A stretch of DNA of 48,351 bases, from NCBI GenBank assembly GCA_934533075.1, contig CAKTBJ010000021.1, forward strand, positions 1-48,351. Reading direction: 5' to 3'. Positions 35,804-44,176 of the stretch are shown here, piece after piece. The first letter of the stretch is position 1, and every line of letters begins with the position of its first letter. The translations under genes and the position numbers were made by a program. Below the pieces are notes generated by a model. The model saw only the letters and a list, made by a program, of their open reading frames with translations, ran no database searches and was not told where the DNA came from. The stretch comes from an uncultured Paracoccus sp. Its GTDB lineage: Bacteria; Pseudomonadota; Alphaproteobacteria; Rhodobacterales; Rhodobacteraceae.

Positions 35804-35890
35804 GCGGCCGTGGCGGAACTGGTAGACGCGCAGCGTTGAGGTCGCTGTGGGGTAACACCCGTGGAAGTTCGATTCTTCTCGGCCGCACCA
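35804..35890 (+). tRNA. tRNA-Leu (anticodon GAG)
   Basis: The 87-nt sequence folds as a class II tRNA. The acceptor stem GCGGCCG pairs with CGGCCGC, followed by discriminator A and an encoded CCA. The anticodon stem CAGCG/CGCTG holds the loop TTGAGGT with anticodon GAG, which reads CUC and CUU. A long variable arm follows, and the T arm is GGAAG-TTCGATT-CTTCT with one G-T pair. The gene is on the plus strand between the divergently read lipB and ltaE genes. No terminator is obvious. Confidence 0.95.
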
Positions 35891-35957
35891 CCTTCCCCCT
35901 TCATTTCCTTGCGGAAACGGCCGGTTCAGGCCGGGGCGTGGCCCCGCGCCGGCGCGG

Positions 35958-36980
35958 TCATGGCCGTGTCGCCATGAACGCCTCGCAGGCCGCAGCCGCG
36001 GCCTCGACCGCCTCGTCGCCGACATCCAGATGCGCGACCCAGCGGATGCTGCCATAACCGCCGGTGATCGCGATTCCCTGCCCGGCCATGAAGGCGACAA
36101 AATCCTCGGCCGCGATGCCCTCGGGATGCATGAACACCATGTTGGTGCGCGCGGCCCCCGCGCCCAGCGCCGGGAATCGGCCCAGCACCTCGGACAGGCG
36201 GGCGGCGCGGGCATGGTCCTCGGCCAGCCGCGCGACGTTGTTTTCCAGCGCATAGATGCCGGCGGCGGCGATCACCCCGGTCTGGCGCATGCCGCCGCCC
36301 AGCACCTTGCGCAGCCGGCGCGCGGCGGCGATGAAATCGCGCGGCCCGACCAGAACCGAGCCGATGGGCGCCCCCAACCCCTTGGAAAGGCACAGCGACA
36401 CGCTGTCGAAGCCTGCCACCACGGCGGCAGGATCGCGCCCGCTGGCCACGGCGGCATTCATCACCCGCGCCCCGTCCAGATGCGTCGCCAGCCCGTGCCG
36501 GCGCGCCAGATCGGTCGCTTCCTGCACGTAATCCTGCGGCAAGACCTGCCCGGCAAAGGTGTTTTCCAGCGTCAGCAGCCGGGTGCGGGCGTGGTGGAAG
36601 TCGTCGGCCTTGATGCCGGCCTCGATCGCCTCCAGCGCGATGATCCCGCCCGCGTCGTTCGGCAGCGGCTGCGGCTGGATCGAGCCGAGCACCGCCGCGC
36701 CGCCGCCCTCGTAGCGGTAGGTATGCGCCTGCTGGCCGACCAGATATTCGTCGCCGCGCCCGCAATGCGCCATCAGCCCGGCCAGGTTCGACTGGGTGCC
36801 GGTGGGAAAGAACAGCCCGGCCTCCTTGCCCAGACGCTCGGCCGCCATCGCCTCCAGCCGCTTGGTGGTGGGGCAGTCATCGAAGACCGCGTCGCCCAGC
36901 TCGGCCGCCGCCATCGCCGCGCGCATCCCGGCCGAGGGCCGCGTCACCGTGTCCGAGCGGAAATCGTGAATCGGGTTCAT
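35958..36980 (-). CDS. ltaE: Low-specificity L-threonine aldolase
   Basis: The protein has 340 residues. This PLP enzyme splits L-threonine or L-allo-threonine to glycine and acetaldehyde. The beta-eliminating lyase fold is marked by FRSDTVTRPSAGMR, GDAVFDDCP, FFPTGTQSNLAGL, the His in EYLVGQQAH, the Asp in LDGARVMNAAVA, and the PLP lysine in CLSKGLGAPIGSV. Its length matches bacterial LtaE. It is followed 68 bp later on the other side by the tRNA-Leu 3' end. It lies 36 bp from the AEC transporter on the same strand, so it may be the last gene of that unit. Confidence 0.94.
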   Translation of the reverse strand: MNPIHDFRSDTVTRPSAGMRAAMAAAELGDAVFDDCPTTKRLEAMAAERLGKEAGLFFPTGTQSNLAGLMAHCGRGDEYLVGQQAHTYRYEGGGAAVLGSIQPQPLPNDAGGIIALEAIEAGIKADDFHHARTRLLTLENTFAGQVLPQDYVQEATDLARRHGLATHLDGARVMNAAVASGRDPAAVVAGFDSVSLCLSKGLGAPIGSVLVGPRDFIAAARRLRKVLGGGMRQTGVIAAAGIYALENNVARLAEDHARAARLSEVLGRFPALGAGAARTNMVFMHPEGIAAEDFVAFMAGQGIAITGGYGSIRWVAHLDVGDEAVEAAAAACEAFMATRP

Positions 36981-37016
36981 CCGGGCCTCCTGTCCTTGCC
37001 GGCGCAGCTAACAGCC

Positions 37017-37961
37017 TCAGCCCAGCGCGTGCAACCAGATGCCGATGGTCAGCACCGAACCCGCCGTCGCCAGCAGCACCGAGGACGCCGCCACCCGCTT
37101 GGCCACGCCATACATATGCGCGAAGATATAGGCGTTGACCCCCGGCGCCATCGCCGCCGTCACCACGGCCGAGCGCATGCCCGCCACATCCAGCCCGAAC
37201 AGATGGCCCAGCCCGAAGGTGATCGCCGGATGCAGGATCAGCGAGGCCACGCAGCAGATCGCGATCACGCCGGCGTCACCCTCGGGGCGATAGCGCATCA
37301 GCACGCCGCCCAGCGCGAACAGCGCGGTGGGCAGGGCGGTGACGGCGATCATGCGCACGGCGGCCCAGACGGGTTCGGGCAGGTCCAGCCCCGCCATGCC
37401 GGCGGCATTGACCGCGAAGCCGGCGATGATCCCCATCACCAGCGGCGTGCGCAGCACCCCCTTCAGCGCCCGCCCGGCCACCCGCCCCACCGACAGGTTC
37501 AGGCCGCGGGCGCGCGTGAACTCCATCAGCGTGATGCCGAAGGTGTAGATCAGCGGCGCATGGACCGAGATGATGATCCAGTTGCCGGCCAGCGCCGCCT
37601 CGCCATAGGCGCGCTCGGTGATCGGCACGCCCAGCAGCAGCGTGTTGGAGAACAAGGCGACGAAGCCGATGGCCACGCAATCCTCGGGCTTGCGGTTGAA
37701 CAGGTAGCGCGCGCCTGCCCAGGCGGCGCCGAAGCTGGCAAAGGCGCCGGCATAGAACGCCACCAGCAGCAGCAGGTCGAACTGCGCCGACAGGTCGATG
37801 CGGGCGATGGACTGGAACAGCAGGAAGGGCGCGGCGAAGCTTTGCGCAAAGCGCATCAGCGAATCGACGGCGCGGTCGTCGAACCAGTTGCGCCACGCCG
37901 CCAGATAGCCGGCGCCCACCACCAGAAACACCGGCATGATGACGGTGACGAAGGCGCTCAC
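37017..37961 (-). CDS. AEC-family permease (auxin efflux carrier-like)
   Basis: The protein has 314 residues and about ten hydrophobic segments, the AEC (bile/arsenite/riboflavin-related) layout. The opening VTVIMPVFLVVGAGYLAAW, SNTLLLGVPITERAYG and the C-terminal hydrophobic run are characteristic. The GTG at 37961 overlaps the stop of the preceding metallo-hydrolase gene (GTGA), so it is translationally coupled. AEC proteins export or import organic acids, including auxin, malonate or malate; the substrate here is unknown. Confidence 0.88.
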   Translation of the reverse strand: MSAFVTVIMPVFLVVGAGYLAAWRNWFDDRAVDSLMRFAQSFAAPFLLFQSIARIDLSAQFDLLLLVAFYAGAFASFGAAWAGARYLFNRKPEDCVAIGFVALFSNTLLLGVPITERAYGEAALAGNWIIISVHAPLIYTFGITLMEFTRARGLNLSVGRVAGRALKGVLRTPLVMGIIAGFAVNAAGMAGLDLPEPVWAAVRMIAVTALPTALFALGGVLMRYRPEGDAGVIAICCVASLILHPAITFGLGHLFGLDVAGMRSAVVTAAMAPGVNAYIFAHMYGVAKRVAASSVLLATAGSVLTIGIWLHALG

Positions 37962-38764
37962 CCCGCCACCTCGACGATCATGCCGTCATGGGCCGGGACG
38001 ACATGCGCGGGCGTGTCGGCCATCACCGCGTCGTGATCCATGTCCAGATGCATGTTGGTGATGATGCAGCGCGGGGTGCCGGCGCGCGCGAACCAGTCCA
38101 GCGTGCGCGCCAGATGCGCATGGCTGGGATGCGGGGTGCGGCGCAGGGCGTCGCAGATGAAAACCTCGGCCCCCATGATCTTGGGCCACGCCCCTTCGGG
38201 AATCGCCGAGACATCAGGCAGATAGACCAGCCCGCCCGCGCCCTCGCCCCGGATGCGGAAGCCCAGCGCCGGGATCGAGCCATGCTCGACCACGAACGGG
38301 TCAAGCCGGATCGTGCCGCCGGCGCCGTCGATGGCCACCTCGCTTTCGATCAGGTTCAGCGTGCAGACGGGCGGGTAATGGCTGCCCTCCGGCGTCTCGA
38401 AGATATAGCCGAAGCGGGTGACGAGGGCCTCCGCCGTGGCGCCATCGGCCCAGACCGGCATCACCGCGCCCCGGTTGAACACCAGTTGGCGGATGTCGTC
38501 GATACCGTGGATATGGTCGGCATGGGCATGGGTATAGATCACGGCGTCCAGCTCGCGCACGCCGGCATCCAGCATCTGCGGCACGAAATCCGGGCCGGTG
38601 TCGATGACCACCTGCGTGACCCCCTCCGGTCCGGCCCGCTGGAGCAGCAGGGCACAACGGCGGCGGCGGTTCTTCGGGTTCGCGGGATCGCAATCGCCCC
38701 AGTTCCCGCCCAGCCGGGGCACCCCGCCCGACGATCCGCAACCGAGGATCGTCGCCCGGATCAT
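37958..38764 (-). CDS. Metallo-beta-lactamase-fold hydrolase (PhnP-like)
   Basis: The protein has 268 residues from the ATG that overlaps the tatD stop (ATGA). The MBL motif HAHADHIHGIDD is near residue 79, with preceding TILGCGSSGGVPRLGGNWGDCD and the downstream Asp/His set (PAHVVPAHDGM). The PhnP subfamily hydrolyses cyclic phosphodiesters and some nucleotides, and a tatD neighbour is common. Its exact substrate is not known. Confidence 0.88.
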   Translation of the reverse strand: MIRATILGCGSSGGVPRLGGNWGDCDPANPKNRRRRCALLLQRAGPEGVTQVVIDTGPDFVPQMLDAGVRELDAVIYTHAHADHIHGIDDIRQLVFNRGAVMPVWADGATAEALVTRFGYIFETPEGSHYPPVCTLNLIESEVAIDGAGGTIRLDPFVVEHGSIPALGFRIRGEGAGGLVYLPDVSAIPEGAWPKIMGAEVFICDALRRTPHPSHAHLARTLDWFARAGTPRCIITNMHLDMDHDAVMADTPAHVVPAHDGMIVEVAG

Positions 38765-39603
38765 CTGGCCGCCTTCGTGAACAGCCGGTCGAAATTGGCC
38801 GAGGTCCGGCGGGCGAAATCCTCCGGCGTCATGTCGTAGACCTTGGCCGCCGCCAGCGCGGTATGGGCGGTAAAGCCCGGCTCGTTGCGGCGCCCGCGAT
38901 GCGGGGGCGGGGCCAGATAGGGGCTGTCGGTCTCGACCAGGATGCGGTCGATCGGGGCATCGGCAAAGATCTCGCGCAGCGCGGCCGAGCGCGGAAAGGC
39001 CCCGATGCCGGAAAAGGACAGGTAAAAGCCCAGGTCCAGCGCCGCCCGCGCCAGCCCGGCCCCGCTGGAAAAGCAATGCATCACACAGGCATAGGCGCCG
39101 GCGCGGTGCTCCTCGGTCAGGATGCGGGCCATGTCCTCGTCGGCATCGCGGGCATGGATGATCAGCGGCAGGCCGGTGCGGCGCGCGGCCTCGATATGGA
39201 GGCGCAGGCTGTCGGCCTGCCGGGGGCCGGTTTCGGGGGTATAGTGATAGTCGAGGCCGGTTTCGCCGATGCCGACCATCTTCGGATGCGCGGCGAAGGC
39301 CTCCAACTGCTCGACCGTGACCAGCGGGCTGTCGGCCGTCACGCTCATCGGATGGACGCCGACGGCGTAGAACAGGCCGTCATGGGCCTCGGCCAGCGCG
39401 CGCACGCGCGGCTCGTTGGACAGGCGGGTGCAGATCGTCACCATGCGGGTGACGCCGGCCAGCCGGGCGCGCGCGATCACGGCGTCGCGGTCGTCGTCGA
39501 AATCGGGGAAATCGAGGTGGCAATGGCTGTCCACCAGCGGCGCCGCGCGAAAGGGGCTGTCACCGAAGGCCGGGGCCTCGGGGCGTTTCATCCTGTCCGT
39601 CAT
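38761..39603 (-). CDS. TatD-family metal-dependent hydrolase
   Basis: The protein has 280 residues. The amidohydrolase-like TatD pattern is clear: VDSHCHLDFPDF with the first two metal-ligand His near residues 27-29, GIGETGLDYHY with its Glu, LIIHARDADEDM, MHCFSSGAG and ILVETDSPYLAP. TatD proteins have 3'-5' DNase or related phosphohydrolase activity. The ATG lies 11 nt after the holB stop, and the downstream gene overlaps by 4 nt. It belongs to the unit tmk, holB, tatD, MBL, an order found in many bacteria. Confidence 0.94.
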   Translation of the reverse strand: MTDRMKRPEAPAFGDSPFRAAPLVDSHCHLDFPDFDDDRDAVIARARLAGVTRMVTICTRLSNEPRVRALAEAHDGLFYAVGVHPMSVTADSPLVTVEQLEAFAAHPKMVGIGETGLDYHYTPETGPRQADSLRLHIEAARRTGLPLIIHARDADEDMARILTEEHRAGAYACVMHCFSSGAGLARAALDLGFYLSFSGIGAFPRSAALREIFADAPIDRILVETDSPYLAPPPHRGRRNEPGFTAHTALAAAKVYDMTPEDFARRTSANFDRLFTKAAR

Positions 39604-39613
39604 CGCTTGGCCG

Positions 39614-40741
39614 TCACATCCTTGCCCCTTGCGCGGCAGGTCCCTGCGCGAGCCGGGTCAGCATATCCATGACCAGCGCGGCAGCGTCAAGGTTGACCGC
39701 CCGCCCGGCGCGCGCCTGCGCGGTCAGCCGGGCCTGCGCATCGGCCCAGAACCGCGCCGCCCCGGCATCGGGCGACAGCCGCGCCAGGATCGCGGATTCG
39801 TCAGCCGTGACAGGGGGTTGCGGCGGGCCGGACAGGCCGGCTAGCGCCAGCCGCGCTAGCAGACGGTCCAGCAGGGTCACGGTCAGGTCGAAGGGATCGC
39901 CCTCGCCCTGCGCACGGGCGGCGGCGGCCTCCGCGATCCGCGCCGCCGCCTGCCGGTCCAGGCGCGGCAGCGTCGCCAGCAGCCCCAGCAGCCGCCGATA
40001 GGCGCCCAGCCCATCCTGCCCCAGCAGCCGCAGCGCCTCGCCGGCCGAGCCGCCCGACAGCGCCGCCAGCCCGGCGGCCTCGCCGGGGTCCACTTGCGCG
40101 CCGGCCTGCTCCAGCACCTCGGCCATCGGTCCCGGCGCCAGCGGTCCCAGCCGCAGCAGCCGGCAGCGCGAGCGGATCGTCGGCAGCAGCCGCGCCGGGC
40201 GATGCGCCACCAGCAGCAGCACGGCGCCCGGCGGCGGCTCCTCCAGCAGCTTCAGCAGGGCGTTCGCGGCGGAGGGGTTCATTTCGTCCGCAGCGTCGAT
40301 GATCGCCACGCGGCGGCCGCCATCCGTGGCCGACAGGTGGAAAAACCCCAGCAGACGCCGGATTTCCTCGACCGTGATCTCGGCCGAATGCCGGCCGGTC
40401 TTTTCGTTGAAGGGACGGCGGATCAGGGTCAGGCGCGGCTCCGACAGCGCCCGCATCCGGCGGGCCAGCGGGCTGTCGGGATCGGTATCCAGCGCGTCCG
40501 GCGCGCCCGCGTCCAGCAGCCAGCGGGCGATGGCCCAGGCCAGCGTGGCCTTGCCCACCCCGCGCGGGCCGGCCAGCAGCCAGGCGTGATGCAACCGGCC
40601 GGTGCCGGCGCTGCGCAGGAAATCGGCGACGGCGCCCGCCTGCCCGATGACGCGGCCGGCCTCGCGCGGATGCGGGGCGCCGGGCACGCGGTCGGCCTCG
40701 GGCAGCGGCTCGGCCGGGGTATCGGCGGGACGGCGGGCCAT
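39614..40741 (-). CDS. holB: DNA polymerase III subunit delta-prime
   Basis: The protein has 375 residues. It is an AAA+ component of the clamp loader. The P-loop GPRGVGKATLAW is at residues 58-69, the Walker B-like VAIIDAADEMN and the arginine-finger SRC motif within TIRSRCRLL follow. The region after the P-loop lacks the four-Cys zinc module seen in the E. coli protein. A long Ala/Arg-rich C-terminal domain ends the protein. The start at 40741 overlaps the stop of a 24-codon ORF that itself begins at the tmk stop. Confidence 0.93.
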   Translation of the reverse strand: MARRPADTPAEPLPEADRVPGAPHPREAGRVIGQAGAVADFLRSAGTGRLHHAWLLAGPRGVGKATLAWAIARWLLDAGAPDALDTDPDSPLARRMRALSEPRLTLIRRPFNEKTGRHSAEITVEEIRRLLGFFHLSATDGGRRVAIIDAADEMNPSAANALLKLLEEPPPGAVLLLVAHRPARLLPTIRSRCRLLRLGPLAPGPMAEVLEQAGAQVDPGEAAGLAALSGGSAGEALRLLGQDGLGAYRRLLGLLATLPRLDRQAAARIAEAAAARAQGEGDPFDLTVTLLDRLLARLALAGLSGPPQPPVTADESAILARLSPDAGAARFWADAQARLTAQARAGRAVNLDAAALVMDMLTRLAQGPAAQGARM

Positions 40742-40815
40742 CAGGGCGTCCCCTCGCGCGAAAGGCTACGGATGCGGCCGGCGGCGGGCAGCGACTGGCG
40801 GCGAGGGCAGGCCAT
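40741..40815 (-). CDS. Possible 24-codon linking ORF between tmk and holB
   Basis: The ORF starts with an ATG sharing bases with the tmk TGA (TGATG) and ends with a TGA that shares bases with the holB ATG (TGATG). It would encode a basic 24-residue peptide (MACPRRQSLPAAGRIRSLSR, then four more). The geometry would let ribosomes move from tmk to holB without releasing. It may be only a chance leader, but the tight double overlap is notable. No homology is recognised. Confidence 0.3.
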   Translation of the reverse strand: MACPRRQSLPAAGRIRSLSREGTP

Positions 40816-41426
40816 CAGCGCAACCCCTCGGGCAGTTCCGCCGCCACCCGCATGGCCACCGCCTCGGCGCTGCCGGCACCGTCGATCAGCCGAACCCGGC
40901 CCGGCGCGCTTTCGGCCAAAGCCCTGAATCCACGGCGCAAATCCTGCTGGAAGGCCAGGCCCAGCCGCTCGAACCGATCCTCGGCGCCGCCCCGGTTGCT
41001 GGCACGGGCGGCGGCCTCGGCCGGGTCGAGGTCGATGACGAAGGTCAGGTCGGGGTCCACCCCGATGGCGAGGTCGTGCAGCGCATCGACCATGAAGCGC
41101 AGGCTGGCCCGCGCCGCGCCCTGATAGACGCGGGTGGAATCGGCGAAGCGGTCGGTGACGACCACGCCCCCGGAGGCGAGCGTGGGGCGAATCACCCGCT
41201 CCACATGGTCGCGGCGGGCGGCGGTGAACAGCAGGATCTCGGTCTCCGGCGACCAGCGGTCGGTGCCGCCCTCGACCAGAAGACGGCGGATTTCCTCGGC
41301 GCCGGGGCTGCCCCCCGGCTCGCGCGTCAGGCGCACGGTGTGGCCGCGCGCCGCCAGCGCCTCGGCCAGCAGCCGCGCCTGCGTGGACTTGCCGGAGCCG
41401 TCGATGCCCTCGAAGCTGATGAACAC
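40815..41426 (-). CDS. tmk: Thymidylate kinase
   Basis: The protein has 203 residues from a GTG at 41426, placed after the dac stop at 41443 with GAGGGGG upstream; the family's usual first residues, VFISFEGIDGSGKST, start there. It phosphorylates dTMP to dTDP. The P-loop is EGIDGSGKST (residues 6-15), followed by the DRF motif in VVVTDRFADSTRVYQG (Asp-Arg with the Phe) and the lid region. The length is typical. It is second in the minus-strand unit dac, tmk, holB, tatD. Confidence 0.94.
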   Translation of the reverse strand: MFISFEGIDGSGKSTQARLLAEALAARGHTVRLTREPGGSPGAEEIRRLLVEGGTDRWSPETEILLFTAARRDHVERVIRPTLASGGVVVTDRFADSTRVYQGAARASLRFMVDALHDLAIGVDPDLTFVIDLDPAEAAARASNRGGAEDRFERLGLAFQQDLRRGFRALAESAPGRVRLIDGAGSAEAVAMRVAAELPEGLR

Positions 41427-41442
41427 CGGCCCGCGCGCCCCC

Positions 41443-42600
41443 TCAGCTTTCGCCGGGCCGCATCGCCTGCCAGGCCATCGTGCCCAGCCGCAGCACCGCG
41501 CCCTGCATGCGGCCCAGCACCCCGGCCTCGCCGACATCCTCGGCCGCGATCAGCGGCGTGCGCGATTCGACGCCGCCGGGCAGGGTGACGACCAGATCGC
41601 CCAGCCGCTGCCCCGCCGCGATCGGCGCCGGGATCGGCCCCTCGAAGCTGGCCACGGCATCGACCCGCGCCTCGTCGCCGCCACGGATCAGCACCCGCAC
41701 CCCCTCGGCCGTGGTCAGGCCGACCTTGCGCTGGCTGCCCAGCCAGACCGGCGCCGTCAGCACCGTCGCACCCTTCGGCACCACGGTATGCATGGTGAAT
41801 TCGCGGAAGGCCCAGTTCACCACCCGCTCGGCCTCGTCGGCGCGGGCGCGCTCGTTCTCCAGCCCCATCAGCACGAAGACGATGCGCCGGTCGCCCTGCA
41901 TGGCGGAGCCGACCAGCCCGTAGCCGGCCTCCTCCGAATGGCCGGTCTTGAGGCCGTCGGCACCGATCCCCAGCGAAAGCAGGGGGTTGCGATTGAAGCG
42001 GTTGGCCGGGGCGCGGTTGTCGAAGGCGAATTCGCGCAGGCCGAAATCGGCATACAGCTCCGGGAAGTCGCTGATCAGGTGCAGCGCCAGCATGCCCAGG
42101 TCATGCGCGGACATGACATGTTCGGGATGCGGCCAGCCCGAGGAATTGACGAAATGCGATCGCGTCAGGCCCAGCGCCGGCGCGCGCTCGGTCATCTGGC
42201 GGGCGAAGGCTTCCTCGGTGCCGGCCATGCTTTCGGCCACGACGACGCAGGCATCGTTGCCGGACATCACGATGATGCCCTTGATCAGCTCGTCCACGGT
42301 GGGGCGGTCCTGCTCGTTCAGGAACATGGTCGAGCCGCCCATCCGCCGCGCCCTGGTCGAGACGGTGAACCGCTCGTCCAGGCTGAGCCGGCCCTGATGG
42401 ATGGCCTCGAACAGCATGTAGAGGGTCATCAGCTTCGACATCGAGGCCGGCGGCAGCGGCTCGTCGGCGTTCTTCTCCATCAGCACGGTGCCGGTGGTCA
42501 TGTCATAGACCCAGGCCGCGCGCGCGGTGGTGTCGAAGGACTGTGCCGAAACGGCCTGCGCCGGCAGCAGGAACGCGAGGAAAAGGGCGATGAAGCGCAT
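41443..42600 (-). CDS. D-alanyl-D-alanine carboxypeptidase (PBP5/DacC-like)
   Basis: The protein has 385 residues. It trims the terminal D-Ala from peptidoglycan pentapeptides. The N-terminal signal peptide is residues 1-19 (ending VSA). The three serine-peptidase motifs are S53-M-S-K56, S113-G-N115 and K216-T-G218. A C-terminal PBP5-like domain follows and an amphipathic end (LGTMAWQAM) is likely to lie on the membrane. It starts the unit dac, tmk, holB, tatD, MBL, AEC. The 168 bp upstream separate it from the unknown gene at 42769. Confidence 0.92.
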   Translation of the reverse strand: MRFIALFLAFLLPAQAVSAQSFDTTARAAWVYDMTTGTVLMEKNADEPLPPASMSKLMTLYMLFEAIHQGRLSLDERFTVSTRARRMGGSTMFLNEQDRPTVDELIKGIIVMSGNDACVVVAESMAGTEEAFARQMTERAPALGLTRSHFVNSSGWPHPEHVMSAHDLGMLALHLISDFPELYADFGLREFAFDNRAPANRFNRNPLLSLGIGADGLKTGHSEEAGYGLVGSAMQGDRRIVFVLMGLENERARADEAERVVNWAFREFTMHTVVPKGATVLTAPVWLGSQRKVGLTTAEGVRVLIRGGDEARVDAVASFEGPIPAPIAAGQRLGDLVVTLPGGVESRTPLIAAEDVGEAGVLGRMQGAVLRLGTMAWQAMRPGES

Positions 42601-42768
42601 GACGAATCCAGCCTGTTTGCCGCCCAGCCCTACACCAGTCGCATGGGTGGGGCAACGCATGCGCCACAACCGGGGGCTGCAAGGCCCGCCGTTTCTGCCG
42701 CAACCGCCCCCGGCCAGCCCCCGGACCCCGCGATGCGTCGCCCCGCCCCGTGGCATGACGCGCCCGCC

Positions 42769-43104
42769 TCAGTGATACCGGAAGCTGGCGATTTCGCAGA
42801 CATTGACCCCGTGGCGCACCAACTCGTCGCCATCCGAGAAGATCGCCCGGAAGTCGAACACGCAATAGCCGGTGCCATCGTCGAAATCTATCACCACGCT
42901 GGACCCGGCGGGCAGAACCGATGTGCCGAGGATGTCCTCCTCCCACGAATTGGTGCCCTTGTTGGAGCCGTAGAAGCGCAGGATCGAATAGCCGGTATCG
43001 TTGATGATGCGGACCTTGCGGTCGGCAGCGGCGGCAGGCCCCGGCAGGGCAAGGCCGAGGGCCAGCAAGACCAGCAGCAGGGCAACGGCGCGTTTCATTC
43101 CCAT
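42769..43104 (-). CDS. Small secreted protein with one probable disulfide, unknown function
   Basis: The protein has 111 residues from the ATG at 43104, preceded by AGGTGG 5 nt away; a second ATG two codons later is also possible. A signal peptide covers residues 1 to about 27 (VALLLVLLALGLALP, then AAAA). The mature protein has the pattern VRIINDTGYSILRFYGSN, SWEEDILG and DDGTGYCVFDF, and only two cysteines, Cys81 and Cys103, so a single disulfide is likely in the periplasm. I recall similar unnamed proteins in Rhodobacterales but no function. It is isolated by gaps on both sides. Confidence 0.8.
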   Translation of the reverse strand: MGMKRAVALLLVLLALGLALPGPAAAADRKVRIINDTGYSILRFYGSNKGTNSWEEDILGTSVLPAGSSVVIDFDDGTGYCVFDFRAIFSDGDELVRHGVNVCEIASFRYH

Positions 43105-43285
43105 GTTACCACCTGTTCGATACGGTTGCGGGCGGTGCAGGGGTGGCCACCATCGGCCAAGGCCCAGCCCGCCCTTCCAACAGGCAGTGTCGCGCGGAAT
43201 TCCTAATGAAACCTTGCCGGAATTACCCCGCCGGCACGAAAATCACCCGCGCCGGCCGGTTTATCCGTAAAATTCTCTGCATTTC

Positions 43286-44146
43286 TCAGCCGAAGCTGTT
43301 CGCCACCCGGCCCAGCAGCATGAAGGCGCGGCCGCTGCGGGTGTCCGACAGCGTGACCAGCTGCGCATCGTCCAGCCGCGCCACCTGCGCGCCCAGCATG
43401 CGGTCATACTGGCGCAGGAAGTGATGCACGGCGTCGCGCAGGATGTCGTCCTCGCGCAGGGCCTCGGCCAGCAGGGCCTCGGCCTCGCGGTTGCGCAGGC
43501 CGGCAAGCCCGGCCACAGCGCCGCCGCGCATGCCCTCGGCAAAGCGGCGCCACAATTCGGGACGCGGCAGGTCGGGCTGCTGGTCGTCCATGTAGACGCC
43601 CTTGCCAGCCAGCAGGGTGATCACGTCCTGCGCGGCGCGGATCACCCGCGCCAGATCGGGATCGGCCAGCACCGCGTGCAGTGCCGCGATCGCCTCGGCA
43701 TCGTCGGGACCGTCGGGGAAATTCAGGCCGAGAATCAGGTCGCGCGGCGAAATCTCGGCGGCCGGGGCCGGCTGGTCGAGGTCGAGGCGGCTTTGCCGCG
43801 CATCCGCCTGCGCCGGCGCGGATGCGGGGGCGGCAGCCACGCGCGGGCGCGGCGGGGCGGCCTCGGCCGGCTCGCGCACCAGGCTGCTGCCGGCGGCCTC
43901 GCGGCGCATGGAATCCACCACCAGCCGCAGCGAATCGGCTTCGGCGCGCAGCACCGCCAGCGCGTCCGCCGCCAGAACCGCCATCCAGACCAGCACCAGC
44001 GGCGCCAGCACCGACACCACCGTGCCCAGCCGAGCCAGCCCGGAGCGCGGCGCCCCGTCCGGCCCGAACAGCCAGAAGCCCAGCACCAGCGCCAGCCAGC
44101 CGATTGTTGCGAAAAGCCCGATGCGGACCGCGGGTGATAGGGTCAT
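43286..44146 (-). CDS. Membrane protein with N-terminal helix pair, unknown function
   Basis: The protein has 286 residues. Two transmembrane helices lie near residues 8-27 (IGLFATIGWLALVLGFWLFG) and 40-62 (LGTVVSVLAPLVLVWMAVLA), followed by a short coiled-coil-like stretch (ALAVLRAEADSLRLVVDSMR), an Ala/Pro-rich linker (about 95-130) and a helical C-terminal domain (WRRFAEGMRGGAVAGLAGL to NSFG). No enzyme motif is visible. It ends 29 bp before greA on the same strand... the greA gene is upstream, so it may be read through from greA. It is a conserved-looking Rhodobacterales hypothetical. The 181-bp gap to the next gene shows an AT-richer stretch. Confidence 0.72.
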   Translation of the reverse strand: MTLSPAVRIGLFATIGWLALVLGFWLFGPDGAPRSGLARLGTVVSVLAPLVLVWMAVLAADALAVLRAEADSLRLVVDSMRREAAGSSLVREPAEAAPPRPRVAAAPASAPAQADARQSRLDLDQPAPAAEISPRDLILGLNFPDGPDDAEAIAALHAVLADPDLARVIRAAQDVITLLAGKGVYMDDQQPDLPRPELWRRFAEGMRGGAVAGLAGLRNREAEALLAEALREDDILRDAVHHFLRQYDRMLGAQVARLDDAQLVTLSDTRSGRAFMLLGRVANSFG

Positions 44147-44176
44147 GCCTGCCTCTGCCTTGCCCCGCCCTCCGCC

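Noticed and set aside
35804..35890. tRNA-Leu as an integration site for a mobile element
   Set aside because: No integrase gene, direct repeat of the tRNA 3' end or composition shift was seen on either side.
42620..42768. Extended N terminus for the carboxypeptidase
   Set aside because: The upstream extension has no family likeness, while the ATG at 42600 gives a clean signal peptide.
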